Shown here: positions 24,636 through 36,252 of the stretch, in pieces
Layout of the letters: each line of letters starts with the position of its first letter
Position numbering within the stretch: position 1 is the stretch's first letter
Source of the DNA: Hofstenia miamia
Taxonomy: Eukaryota > Xenacoelomorpha > Acoela
DNA length: 64,000 nucleotides
Assembly: GCA_004352715.1 (NCBI GenBank)
Contig: SCFE01000045.1
Coordinates: 485,236 to 549,235 of the forward strand
Direction: 5' to 3'
Program-made: the position numbers and the translations under genes
The notes under the pieces: model-generated
Database searches by the model: none
The model's input: only the letters and a program-made list of their open reading frames with translations
What the model was told of the DNA's origin: nothing

Positions 24636-27600
24636 CACTAAAACGTTTAAGAGTTCTAAACGGAATACCTCATAAATCTATATCTTGTAGTCTTGTGTTT
24701 GAGTGTAAATAGTATAAAAGATATATATTTTCATATAATAGAAGCTCGAAATAAAACAGGAAGTTCCTGATTTAAAATTCCTATTTCCAAGTAATCTACA
24801 GTGAAAGATTGAACTGTCCCATAATCTCAAATAGTAAGTCCTAGAACATGATCTGATGCGTTTGGAACGATGTTGAGATACTAAAAACTAGTTTCCAAGA
24901 GAGTTTGTTCATAGAATGTAAGAGTAAGAAAAAGCGAAGTACTAGTTTAATTATTAGAATCCTGGTGTCTGTAGAAGAGCCATGAAAATGACCTTGGTCC
25001 TACTAATGGTCACATGAGGCTAAATAGCTAAGTACTTTTTCCATATTCTTAGGTAATAAAAAGATGAAATCCAAAATGCCTGTACCCCAAGGTACAGTCT
25101 ATGAGGTTAATATGGAAACCAAGAATCTCAATAGTCAGAGCTGATGTCCATTGTAATTTGCCATCCTGGAAGTAAACTCTACAACGAATTAAAACGGCGA
25201 AATGTTTCAACAATTACACTCTTATTTGATGAATGAAGAACTAAACGAATATTTTTAGTCTATCCTAATGCGAGCGTTGTTGATTTCCGAATTGGTGCGA
25301 GAAAAGCATTAATGAGCATCTGACAATCGAATGGAGCAATAAAAAATTCAATGAGAATTTGGTTGAAGCCACGTCCGATTCCATCAGAATCTATAAAGGT
25401 AGTTTTATTGCGATCACAACTTCGCAGTAGAATATAACAAACGCTGTTTCCAAATCTAATGGCATAGCCAGGATTATGAGTAAGTGGATGAAGCTTTTTT
25501 ACTACAATAGGTAATACTTTTAGGTAAAAAGCGGTAGAGCGAAGTTTTCAGTTAGAATCCGGAGTAGCAAAATAATAAAATTGAAAGGCGAATGTAAAAA
25601 AGTTGAACTCAACTTCTAAAGTTCAAAACACTAAAAAATTCACGTTCAAATTCAACAAATAAATGTCAAACAAGCTTTTGCTTTTTTATAAACTCTGATC
25701 GCAATCAATTTGCTTGCGTGTTCAAATGTTATGTTATTTTTTTGAAACTGCGTTGTTCACATCGCTGAACGTTCATTTACATTTGATCTCAGTGGCATCA
25801 GTATCAAATTTAGCTACATACTGATATCTGCTATAGTATAGTCACTAAATTTTTTCAAACGATGGAACATCTAAAAATTCCATGACTCTACAACCTAAAA
25901 TTGTGATGACAATCACTCTAAGAGTTATTCAGTAACAACAGAGTTTGATTCACTTTTTTGACTTATTTTGAAGTTATAATTGGGTCCTTTTACTTTAAGA
26001 AATTGAGTCATACTTACTTACGCAACAAATGTAAACTTTAGCTATGAGTTGTCACCACCCAAAAGGATGCCTATTTATAGAAGAGTGGCAATATACCGGG
26101 CTTTGCAACAATGAAATGTCCAATTTTGTTACAATTGCAAAAGAAGTATTTGTTATTTGCAGTACTGAAATTCTACTCAGATTCTAAAGGCAGTCGATGT
26201 TGGGAACGTTCGTGCTGCAGTAAAAAATCTCTAACATTAAGCAGCATTTTAATTTCAAATATCTACCTAAGAACATAAAGAATTTTAAGCATTTACAATG
26301 GCAGCCCAAAATTGGTAAAAACCATGTTCTTTACATGTCCCAAATGAGGCAATCTAAAGCAATAATTGATTAACGAACATTTAAACTTTGTAATTCTTGG
26401 TGTCAATAATGAACTGCTTCATCATGCATTAAGCAACGTTATGGATAACAATGATTAATTTTTCAATTCTGGGATTACTCAGCATTTACAAATAATTGGC
26501 AGTAGTTGGAAAGAAGTAGGGAAAACGATGTGACTTGGATATATAGTATTTTCAGTTCTTCAGTATTAGATGAGGTGCTCCAAGCAAAACGTTTATATCC
26601 GTACACATTTACATATTCTGAAAAATAAAGTGGTGATTCATCAGATTAAAAGAAAAGGCGTATTAAGGTTTCGCGGTTTTAAATAACACTCATGGATACA
26701 GCATACATGCCTAATATCAAATTCTTGGAGAACTTACCTATTTATGGCTATGTTAAAGATAGTATACAATAAAAATAACATTAACTGCAATCTTTTGTGT
26801 TTATTGTTGTTGAAAAATATATAGTTGAATGCATGCAGTTTCTTAATGAACATTCTCTATAATTTCAATGAATATAAATGTGATTTTATTAAGCTACTTT
26901 ATGCGTCTCAAGTAGAATATTAACATGCTTTGAATCACAGAAGCTTGTTCAGAGTGCTTGCCATTTCTTTAATAGAAACGAAATTTTCTGAAGAAAACCC
27001 TCTTCAGAGAAATATCATTCCTTGACTTTTAAGCGTTGACCTATGAACCTTCTAGACATGAAGCCATGCTAATTATGCTGAGCAGTAAATGTCAAATTAT
27101 CAGTTAAAATAATGCAAGAAGTATTCCCCAAATATCACAAAAGGATTTTGGGATAAAATAGAAAAGTCACGTGCTAAATGTTACATCTCAAAGTGCTGTT
27201 TGTCAAATATTTTATCATCATGATTAATACTTAAAATCAGTTTTGTTAAGTCCCGTCCAACAGGACAATATTTTAGTTTTCATTTGAAAATTGTTTGTAA
27301 ATACTTTCGTTACATACATGTACAGGTGTAAGCGCTCCGAAATTTTTGGCTCACAGCTCTTAACATCAGAGATGGTTTCGTGTTGATTTTTCTGGCTCAA
27401 CTCGCCCCAGATCCATAATGTTTTAGCCCGACCTGAATTTGATTTGAATTTACTAATGCGAGTGCTACTGCTATTAAAATTTACTAAATTGTAGTTAATT
27501 ACAAAAATGTAAGTAAAAACAATATAAATGTAATAAAAAATATTACTACTAATATTTTCAAAATTGCAGTCGTTTTTGCTGTCATTGCAAAAGCATAATA

Positions 27601-30600
27601 CAAACAGTTTATATTTTTGATGATCATAAGCTAAGATTAAATTTATTCATAATTGTAAAATGAAAATTTAGCAATCTAGCAATCTACATCTAAGTGCAAT
27701 TTAGGCTTTTTAAATTTTCACTTTTTTAAAATTTTTTCATAAAATAACCATTTACGTATATCTACAAACTTCTATTTACAAAAAGTATAAAGAGTATCAA
27801 AGACCGGATTTCGTTGAAAAAGATGCTTAAAAAGTTGCATACTAATTTAACTATTCTTGGCAAAAATATTTACCGGTCCTTATCGGTAAACCAACAAACA
27901 ATTTGATGTTGTTTTAAGTTTCAACAGTCAAATTCCTTTATTTGGTGACAATACATCACTAAAGACAGAAAATACGTGTTCAATATTCACTGAAACCAAC
28001 AGATTCTAAATTTTTATATTGTGTACCAGTTATCTTGCCAGTATTGACATAGAAAATATTTCAAATTTTCATTATCCAGTTTCTTTGACATACAGTTGTC
28101 AACTTCTTCTTGTAAGACTCGAAATCCAACTCTTTTTTCAACGTTCAATGAAGTTCTCACTTGTTGAGGAAATTATTCAAAGTTTGTTGCTAATAAAATT
28201 AAAATCAATCTGTAGTTGACTACATTTTTCCTGTATTTGACACAGAACAATTGACAAAAAATCGTGTTACCTAACTCGATAAAAGACTAACCGGAGCAAC
28301 AAACGTCATAGGCTTTTACAAACGTATTTTGATGTAGTTTTGTCTTAAACATTGCAGCGACGACGGCAATCTAAACTGAAATTGAAACATGGACAACCAA
28401 ATTTAATGGCTGATTGGTTGTCCGTTTTGCTAGAACAAAATAAAAAAATAACCCAATTAAAGTTGCTTATTGGAAAAAATCGACCAAAATCAGGTTTTCT
28501 TGTATTAAGGAATATTTATCGAAAGGATTTATACCTCAAAAACACAACCATGAGCATTCAATTACAATGAATTTAATGCAGATAACAGGAATGTTCACAT
28601 ATGTTAAAGTGTGATTTTTGTGATAAAATTTGTAAATAACTCGTTTATGTAAAGTTTTTCAGATAATCCCAACAATAAAGAGCCAATTTACAAAAATAAA
28701 TGAAAAGCAAGTTTAAACGATCTATGAAATTACGTGTAAAATGAATAAAACAGCGAAATTCATGATTATTTTGGTTTTGGATAATGCGAGACTTTATCTG
28801 CGTGATCGTAGAATAGGTTCGTATAAGGGAATTTTCCTAACCCTTATGCACCAGATTTAAATAGTATTGAATACTTTTTTAACTGAGTAAAAATAGGCTA
28901 TATTCTATTAAGCCAAAAGCAGCAGCCAGAACACAAGTCATATATCGAAGAAACTATAAATAATCTAGAAGCTTAAGATCTAAGTAACTGTTATCGTTCA
29001 TTCCTTTGGAGGTTTAGTATTTTATTTTTTTGTATTAGTGAAATTTTTTTTTGCAGATTTTGATCTTTATTGTTGGGATTCTCTGAAAGACAACATTTTG
29101 TAAACAAATTGGAACTGCACTCATAATAGACATCTTTCTTCATTTTCTTCTTCCACAGTTTTCGAAAATAACATTCTATGCTTTCATATAATGAGCACTT
29201 ACAACTCTGAAATACGCATATACATGGACAATAAAGTGAATTTATTAGCTACGTTTCTTTGTTTAAAAATGTGAAAATTCATAAATTTTTTGTCTCCAAT
29301 GAACAAAATGATGACGTATTTTAGAATATGAACTATACTCATAACTACAATTCAGTGTATCAAATGTTAAATTACGCTACCAGAGGATGTACGCGGGGTT
29401 TTTTGACGGGACATTTCAGTTGTGATAAACTTGAGTGCCCAAAATATTGAAAAAAAGATCTTCAAAATGCAATTTGCATCCTTAGTTTATAATATTTTTA
29501 TAATATCTTGCAAAAAAATTATTATATAATCAATAAAAATCGTTAACAATTAACTTAGAAGTAATAACAGAAGTTAACAGCTACAATTACAATGCAAAAT
29601 TAACATATCATAAATATAAAATACATTTAGAAGGTCATTAACATATCAATAAGTTCTACTTTAGGCATTTTTTAACGATTTATCGAAAATATTAGCTTCT
29701 GTACTCCTGTGAACTTAATGTGGAATAAAGAGATATATTCAGTCAAACGCGTTATTAAGATAGAATGTTCACATAAATTGCGCTTTGTGCAAGAAATATT
29801 TATTATACACTGTGCATTGTGAATGGTGATTTTGAAATATTACAGTTTGATGAGCATTTTTTGATATTCTTTATCATCAAAATTTTATGTAATTTTTATC
29901 CAACCCCTTCTCAAATGAGATGGGAAAATAGCCCTAGTTCTCATAATGGATTACATAATATTTAGATTTGACCAACTATGATTTTAGAAAATTGATAGCC
30001 CAAGACAACCGAATTCGAAGGCCTAGCTATAATATGGAGTTAGATATATAATTAGGTATGATAAAGATTGAATTTTCTGCTCATTCACCTTGAAGTAGTT
30101 TCTATAGACATAGCTTAATCTTCACTATACTTCATTATCATTATCGTAATATATGCGACATATATTTAAGTTATCGATAACCAAAGTTGTTAATAAAAGA
30201 TGTATAAAGTAGTGGCTAAGCTAATGTCTTTTAGTAACAACATGCTTTGCTATGCAGTCAGAGCAATGTCACCTTTGGAGATTGTTTAGTGGTTTCCATA
30301 AGGGAATAGTTATATAATATGTTGTGTAGCAATGCAGAAAATTGAATTTTGATAAAGTTAAGGGTTTCACTACTGTTCAGTCTTTCATTCCTGCCTTTAG
30401 AAATTGCCTCGAAAATGTCATTGATTTCCAACTTATTTATTAATATCTTTGGAAATTTTTGCGACATTCACATCACATAGACAAAGAATTGAACAAAAAT
30501 AATCATTAATCCAATTCTATACATAAAGTTTTAAATTTTTGCTGTTATAACACATCATCTTGAAATAACTCTGTTAACTACAAAAACAACAACGACAAAA

Positions 30601-33600
30601 AGAGTTTATTCCGATTTACGACGGCTAAAGTTAAAACGAATAAAATAAGAGCAGAAAAAGCATTTACAGTATCTAAGAAAGAACACGAATTATCAAAATT
30701 GAAGCGAGGAACAGAAGAGGACCAGTCTAAGGAGTAAAGAGTGGTCTAAAATTGAGAAGATGAGAAAAAGTCTAAGTGATGAAAAATAATCAGGTAATTA
30801 GCAATAGGAATAAGGTGCATAAAAAAAATTTTTTGTGAGTGAACTTTGTGTATGCGTGTTCAGAGTTGGAAACGGGAGGGGATATAAGGCAAGACGAGAC
30901 GGCCCGGGATTATTTTTTTTTAAATTTATGAGACCTTGTTAAAATTTTGTTTTCAAGCAAAGCTCAGTATTACAAATCAACAATTGAAGTTGTACTGTCT
31001 TCCATAAGACGTAATCCATGTTTGTCCTTCAATAAAGACGTAAATTCAATCATATCCATAATATTAAATGACAGAGGTACAACAACATACAAATGTAACT
31101 ATGCAATACGATTCGAGATGAATTCCGATGCTAATTCTACATTTATAAAATCTTTCAAATTGGTTGATTCTATTATTAAAAGTATAGTTGAAAAAGGGGC
31201 AGAAGGTCTTCTAGAATTGCCTCGCATTTCAATTCATAACTCGCAGTCACAGATTAAAAAGGAACAATTCACAACAACCGACCAACATATTTCAGATGAA
31301 TGTTGAGATTATCTGGTATAATTTTATAATATTTTTGAAAATAATTGCTTAGTCAATACGTCTGCTGACTTACAATAGATTCCATTAGATATAAAAAAAA
31401 TTGGTTAATCCATATCCCCAATGTTTGTGGAGGATACTTTGTACGTCTTCTATTTCCATTAAACTTTAACACTAGAACTCCGAACCGGTCATTTGTGACC
31501 GTTTTTGATGTAATTGTTAAACAACTACTTCCCTACATGTAAAATTTTTTAAAAGTTTACACCTATATTCACTAATTCTGCTGTAAAGTACGAATTGATG
31601 ACATTTTCGGAAAACAGACAGACTTAAATATTAAAAATCATTAATACCCCTTAAACTCCGAAAACCGGTCAGTTGTGACCCAGACTAAACATTTCATGCA
31701 TGCGTTTGTGTAGTTATATTGTATGCAGTAATATACTTTATATTGAGCATGTATTTAACAGTTTTGATCGTTTTAGTTGAAAATTAATGACAAGAGAAGC
31801 AGCAAAGCGGGCTCTTAGTCAAATTATGTGGGATATTGCAGTAGCAGTGTTTATTAAATATGAACCTGAATGCCTGTATAAATCTCACTGTAATAAATGC
31901 TACATAAATACCGGTCATTTATGACAGGATTAGGAATTAAAGGGTGTATAATTTGTTCGGAGTTCTAGTGTAAACATAACTGTTTAAAAGAATTATCTTA
32001 ATCAATGAATACTTATTTTCTCAAAAAAGTCAAAAATAGATTATTTTGTTCAAGATAGATGATCTCGATAATCTAGATTAGTTTCACTAAAAGTATATCG
32101 CTGTAGTATATTGTAATTTACATTGTATCTCTCGAAAAATATTAATTTACAGATTTAGTCCAATATACTAAATGTCTCTGTAATAGTGCAAATCTTTTTC
32201 AGATATATTTTGGGACAATTTGGGAAATAATTCATTCTCTATTTACTTTGTGTAGGGTCATGGTATTTTCGAATGCTGCTTTTTTTCAAACAGTAAGGTA
32301 AATGACAACATAAAAATAAAACAAAATGATTCTTGATATTTCGCATTGGATTATCGTTGACACAATTCTAATCCTAAGTACTAAAAAGAGTAGTAATTCG
32401 CATTGTTAAAGCATCCAAGCTGGAATATTTCATATATATTTTTTGAATGAAATTGATTATTTTCAAAATACGGAACGAGATTTGTGAGATACGTTGCCCG
32501 TTATAAGCACCGAACGGGACAGAACGGGTCGGGACAAGAGTAGACGAACCCGGAATGGAAAGTCCCTCCCATTTCCAACTCTGTGCGTGTTTGATAAAAG
32601 ACAACAGAAGTATCAGAACGTGTAGACTGAGAAGGACCAAGCGAATATAATCAAAAGAATCAAAATAATAAAAATAACAAAAGAGAGTTGAAAAAATGAG
32701 GATAAAGAACTTGAGGCTAAAGAACCAGGAGTAATTAATTAAGTGAAAGTAGTGCAGAATTGTGAGGGAGAGAGAAATCCACTTAACAACATGCCGTTGA
32801 AAATGCTCGACTGAGTAGAGAAGTGCGCATGGAGCAGACTAAAATTGAGAACCATGTGAAAAGTTAGCGAATGGAATCAAGAGGTAGAGGAATTTTTTAT
32901 GCCAAGAGGAGTAAGGAGAAGAATGCTACATAGCATGGTAAAGAAAGAAGATGTTGCTTTCTTAAGTTTTAAGTTGATATGAGAAGACCAAGACATATAG
33001 ACGAAACCATTATTACTACCTTGAATAGCATTCATTTAAATTTGATTAAAATATAAAGTGTTTTATAAAACAGAATGCTATACACTTATATTGATCCCCA
33101 ATAGCTTTTCTTAAAAATGATGTCTACAAGAGGGCACGCATTTTATTGTATTTGTTTTTGAATCTAAAATTTAAATTTGAGCTTAACTTGTTAATATCAA
33201 CTTTATAAATTATAAAGGGTGTGTGCAATTATAACATCATAATGCTATTGTCTCCTAAAAAACCATTCAGTCAACTTCTACATTGATTCAAAAATGCTAA
33301 TCAATTGAATAAATGCTTAAGTTAGTTTACTTCATAATGTCTTCCAGTATAATGTACATGTGTCATTAATAAGCAGGAGTGTCAGACTCCCTAATTTTTA
33401 TGTAGGTTCTTGTTCAACTTAAGTTAAATAATTCTCTAAAAAATGAATGCATATGGATATCCATTTTCCAATTTCAATCTTTCCACAAATATTTTGTTGT
33501 GATTTGCTATAACTAAGGATTACTTTGGCTAACAACTTCTGCCTTTCCTGGATGTAAAGTTGCTCATTATTAAATCTCTAATTGAAATAAAATTTTTCTC

Positions 33601-36252
33601 TCAAAAATTAGACAATTCCACCCTGCAAATCTTTTAATGTTACAACTTTGTTCTTGAAGACTTCAATGAAATATTCTTCTTTTAATTAACGCATATACAA
33701 ATTAATTACATAGTTTATTGGCCCAACTGTAATCATATTTTGTTTGAAATGCATATTGTGCACTATGCTTGTCAGTATGTACTAGCAGAGGATATTCTTG
33801 GTTATTAACCCTATTTTAAATGGTGTTTTTGTAGTAGTTATTCCTAAGGGAGGCGGTTTGGCCCCCTAAGATCTAGAAACAGTCCATCCAATCAACACCA
33901 AATTTGGTGTGGAGATACTTTGACATGTCAGGAACCATTTTGCGATATGATAATTAATATGGAAATTATGCGCATATAAAATTAGGTTAAGTATCAAATT
34001 TTCTAAATTTCTAATTATTGACACAAAATGTTAGAAATATTACTAAATAGGAATCAAGAGAAAGGCTTATAATGCAAATAGAACATAAAAAACACTTAAT
34101 TATAATTTTGTATTGAAAACTATGCATTGGTTTCAATCTATAGCCTTTACATACAAAAAATTTTAATTTTTGAAACTCTGGAGAACTGTCAGTTTTTATT
34201 AAATTTTTTTTAAAAATCACTGTAACTTTCTAACACCTGACCTTATCTACATAATTTTTCGTCGACAGTTGCAAGAACAAGCTAAAGAAAAAGTAATGGA
34301 AGGATAGTTTATTTAAAAACGGGTAGTGAGTTATATCTAAAAATGGAAGGCAGACAAATCGCCCCTTCCCAGCTCCCAGGTAAGATAGTGTTAATTTATG
34401 AATGGGTATTCTTTTCAAGCAATTTAATCGTTTACCTACACATTTTTAATTGCAGTTAAGTACAGCATATTTTTTAATTAAAAATCAAATTTTTCTTTGA
34501 TGGCGCAAATTTGATGAATTTCCTTTTGTTAGTATTCTTTAGTTTGAGTGTATCTATTTGTACTGTTTTACATCAGATTCTTTTATAAATCCTTTTTCGC
34601 AAATTTGTAGGTTGCTTATTTATTAGTTGTATCATGCTTTGATGTATTTTTCATAGAACAATTTAATTAAAATATTGTTGCTAACTTCATTTTTTCATGA
34701 ATAAGTATGTTGTGAAACAGGAGCAATTTCCTGTTTGTTATCATTTTGTTTGCACTTCCTTGTACAATTGCTTTTTTAATTTGTCTGTTCAGTAACAAAT
34801 TTTGGTTATTTACTTAAATTCTTTAAATTTTTCTTTAGTTTTTTTAACCGTGGCAAGAAAATGTATTTGTTGTGTATAGAACACAACATATCGGGTTAAT
34901 GCACAAAATTTCTAGGGCTAATTCCTACTAAAAAATTTTTTAAGTAAAAATTGTTTTGTTAATTTCAATAATACTCATATCAGGATTGAGATGGAAATTA
35001 CTGAGATGCACTAAAATCAAGTTACAGTAACTAGAGTGCTATTTTGCATAAAACCTCTGCCTTCTAATTTTGTTCATATTTTAGAAATATTCAGAAATTC
35101 CACTAATCAGAGGTGTTATGAATACATTTTAATTTATAGTTCGGATAAATTTCATGAATTACCCTAGAAATTTTGATGTTATAAGTTCTTGGAGAAGCTT
35201 TATAAAGCCATCATCTAAATATACATGTTCATATAACGTGTTACATCACTTGAATTATGTAGCCAAATTTTTCATCTTCATGCCATGATCATAGCAAGTT
35301 ATTTTCGTTGAACTAGAATATCGGAAATATTTTTGAAATAATAATTTTTTGAAAATAATAACATAAATAATATCAAAGAACAAAAACTTCTTAACAGCCA
35401 GCAGTATGTAAAAATAACATCTGGATATTAGAATATAACATAAAATAAAATAGCATGCAATTTACAAAGAATGGAGATAATCAATTTAAATTATTAACAG
35501 TACAAAAGTTTTTATGTTAAATGATTTCAACAATAATACTTTGAATATATTAACAGAAAAAATTTAATATTAAAAAACTTGAATTTCTACGAGGTGATAT
35601 TTAGCATTCAATTTTAAGTAATTTAGAAATACTTTTCAAAAATAATATTTATTTCATTAATTAATTAGCACTAAATTATTAAGGGAAAATAAATTTGACA
35701 TTTTTTTAGATAACATTTATAGAACTTGAAGTTACTAAGAAATTATATACTAGATTTTGTTAAAGTACACTATGTGTACACAAAATATTTAAAATATTTG
35801 TGTTAGACCATCTCACAAGCTAAATTGCCTAAAATATATTTATACCTATCTATTGAAATCAGGTTAGATGATAGGCAGATGTAGTGCTAAATCCCCAGAA
35901 GATGTAGTAACTATACACAATTTCGCAAAGAATTGAACTATTGAACCAAAATTCAGTGCTCTTTCGAAAAATAAACATGGGGATAATTAAAACTGATGTG
36001 ATAAGATCGACAATTGATAAAGAAAACATTAAGTCTGCAATGGAGCCAACCTCTTTTCGAAGTTGTTTCTTTGATCTAAATAAATTATAATATTTATTTA
36101 ACGCCTGAACCAAACCTTAATAAATATGCACTTATTCCATTGCCAGGGATTCCCAGAAGTACAATGACTGCAGAAATTACTTTCTCAACTGATTGCATCA
36201 ATTCTTTATCTGGATTTCTTGCGACAACCTCAGTGAAATTCTTTTCCAGCAT
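21254..36252 (-). CDS. class A (rhodopsin-like) GPCR (5 exons)
   Basis: Exons on -: 36252-36116, 36075-35846, 24181-24042, 22108-21903 and 21469-21254. Phases match at every junction (2, 2, 1, 0), but exon 2 has one apparent missing base near its 3' end. Allowing for that, the protein is about 309 aa. Hallmarks in order: TM1 with PGN, TM2 with the conserved Asp (SIVDL), an extracellular Trp and Cys before TM3 (FWFNSSILC), TM3 ending DRY across the exon 2/3 boundary, an ECL2 Cys (GNCIF), TM6 with a C-x-x-P pattern and TM7 with NPLIY. The N-terminus is short, with one N-glycosylation site (NFT). Ligand unknown; I cannot place the subfamily. It could be a pseudogene if the frameshift is real. 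Confidence 0.9.
21903..22108 (-). CDS. GPCR exon 4: ECL2, TM5, ICL3, start of TM6
   Basis: It begins after CATTTAG in phase 1, carries the ECL2 cysteine in GNCIFNN, TM5 (LFLDLIIPTTIMIVLYTLIY, with a TM5 Pro), a short lysine-rich ICL3 (ARSQKGCKSAQKGTK) and the first part of TM6. It ends at ATT before the donor GTTAGT, phase 0. Confidence 0.9.
22690..23013 (-). mobile_element. non-LTR retrotransposon 3'-end fragment
   Basis: Read on -, this encodes a lysine/glutamate-rich stretch, then KVEVVPVVVGALG and KAALLGTARVLRKAL. To my recollection these blocks occur at the C-terminus of a widespread non-LTR retrotransposon group in animals. One in-frame TAG lies just before KVEVV. The 3' end runs into an ATAATAATAAT microsatellite, as such elements often do. 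It is more GC-rich than its surroundings. Confidence 0.7.
23668..23965. mobile_element. remnant of a GGGCCGGATTAA-type DNA transposon
   Basis: The left end reads AGGGCCGGATTAACC and then GCGGGCCC. The right part has a roughly complementary GCGCGGGGCCTGTTGCAG block, but the terminal TTAATCCGGCCC is not present, so that end is decayed or missing. A run of C lies at about 23836. This type of repeat is familiar from many invertebrate genomes, but I cannot confirm its family here. Confidence 0.5.
24042..24181 (-). CDS. GPCR exon 3: end of DRY, ICL2 and TM4
   Basis: It begins after ATTTTAG with an A that completes the Arg codon, then YFVICHPM, giving DRYFVICHPM across the junction. TM4 follows (VFLIVIAYLIGFGICHSW). 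It ends at CAAG before GTTATT in phase 1. The frame runs on past this donor to a stop, but only this donor keeps phase with exon 4. Confidence 0.9.
28659..29086 (+). mobile_element. Tc1/mariner-like DDE transposase remnant between inverted repeats
   Basis: On +, the broken translation gives ILVLDNARLY at about 28770 and PYAPDLNSIEYFF at about 28840-28885, the pattern of the second D and the PYSPDLNPIE block of Tc1/mariner transposases. Stops break it. The segment is bounded by 25-bp inverted repeats (28659-28683 and 29062-29086) with two mismatches. No TA duplication is evident at their edges. Confidence 0.65.
30947..31306 (+). CDS. unassigned 119-codon open frame
   Basis: This is an uninterrupted frame without an ATG start, ending TGA, in an AT-rich area. 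The product has mixed composition (SSIRRNPCLSFNKDVNSI, then RGTTTYKCNYAIRFE) and looks more protein-like than chance frames nearby. TTTTGTTTTCAAG just upstream could be a splice acceptor, making this a terminal exon. I recognise no family. It lies inside a GPCR intron on the opposite strand. It may be a transposon-derived or nested gene, or chance. Confidence 0.3.
   Translation: MFSSKAQYYKSTIEVVLSSIRRNPCLSFNKDVNSIISIILNDRGTTTYKCNYAIRFEMNSDANSTFIKSFKLVDSIIKSIVEKGAEGLLELPRISIHNSQSQIKKEQFTTTDQHISDEC
31470..31970. mobile_element. piggyBac-like non-autonomous element (501 bp)
   Basis: Perfect 16-bp terminal inverted repeats begin CACTAGAACTCCGAAC and end with the complement at 31955-31970. The left flank is TTAA (31466-31469) and the right flank is TAAA, a one-base decay of TTAA. 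Three palindrome-like CCGGTCA-n-TGAC blocks lie inside, one after the left end, one at about 31666-31680 after a second CTCCGAAAA, and one near the right end. No transposase is encoded. Confidence 0.8.
35846..36075 (-). CDS. GPCR exon 2: ICL1, TM2, TM3 (frameshifted)
   Basis: It begins after TTATTTAG with A completing Arg46. It encodes a basic ICL1 (SKKQLRKE), TM2 with SIVDL, ECL1 with FWF, the TM3 Cys and the TM3 helix. The frame hits TGA at 35861-35859. Shifting by one base at 35861-35865 restores LISID plus AG before the donor GTATAA, which joins exon 3 to give DRY. The break sits in an ACCTG context, where a lost C would explain it. This is either a sequencing error or a real lesion. Confidence 0.88.
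36076..36115 (-). other. GPCR intron 1, 40 bp
   Basis: GTTTGG at the donor and TTATTTAG at the acceptor enclose only 40 bp. Reading straight through gives a stop (GVK then TAA) and the wrong frame for exon 2. Removing the 40 bp joins TM1 to ICL1 in frame. It is AT-rich like other introns. Confidence 0.75.
36116..36252 (-). CDS. GPCR exon 1: start and TM1
   Basis: The ATG on - at 36252 gives MLEKNFTEVVARNPDKE and then TM1 (VISAVIVLLGIPGNG) with the conserved GN pair, ending in phase 2 at AAG before GTTTGG. This start gives a short extracellular tail with one NFT glycosylation site. The frame is open a little further upstream, so an earlier start is possible. Confidence 0.85.

Larger units (their letters stand above)
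24182..35845 (-). other. GPCR intron 2 (about 11.7 kb)
   Basis: The intron runs from donor GTATAA (35845) to the acceptor at 24182. It contains a (TTCTA)n-like short tandem at about 24277, a TA tract (24599-24632), a Tc1/mariner-like remnant (28659-29086), an unassigned 119-codon frame (30947) and a piggyBac-like element (31470-31970). Elsewhere (about 24640-28600, 29100-30900, 32000-35800) I see only AT-rich sequence. Confidence 0.75.

Noticed and set aside
28352-28570. 72-codon frame before the Tc1/mariner-like remnant
   Set aside because: Lysine-rich, and I could not match it to a transposase N-terminal domain; left unassigned.
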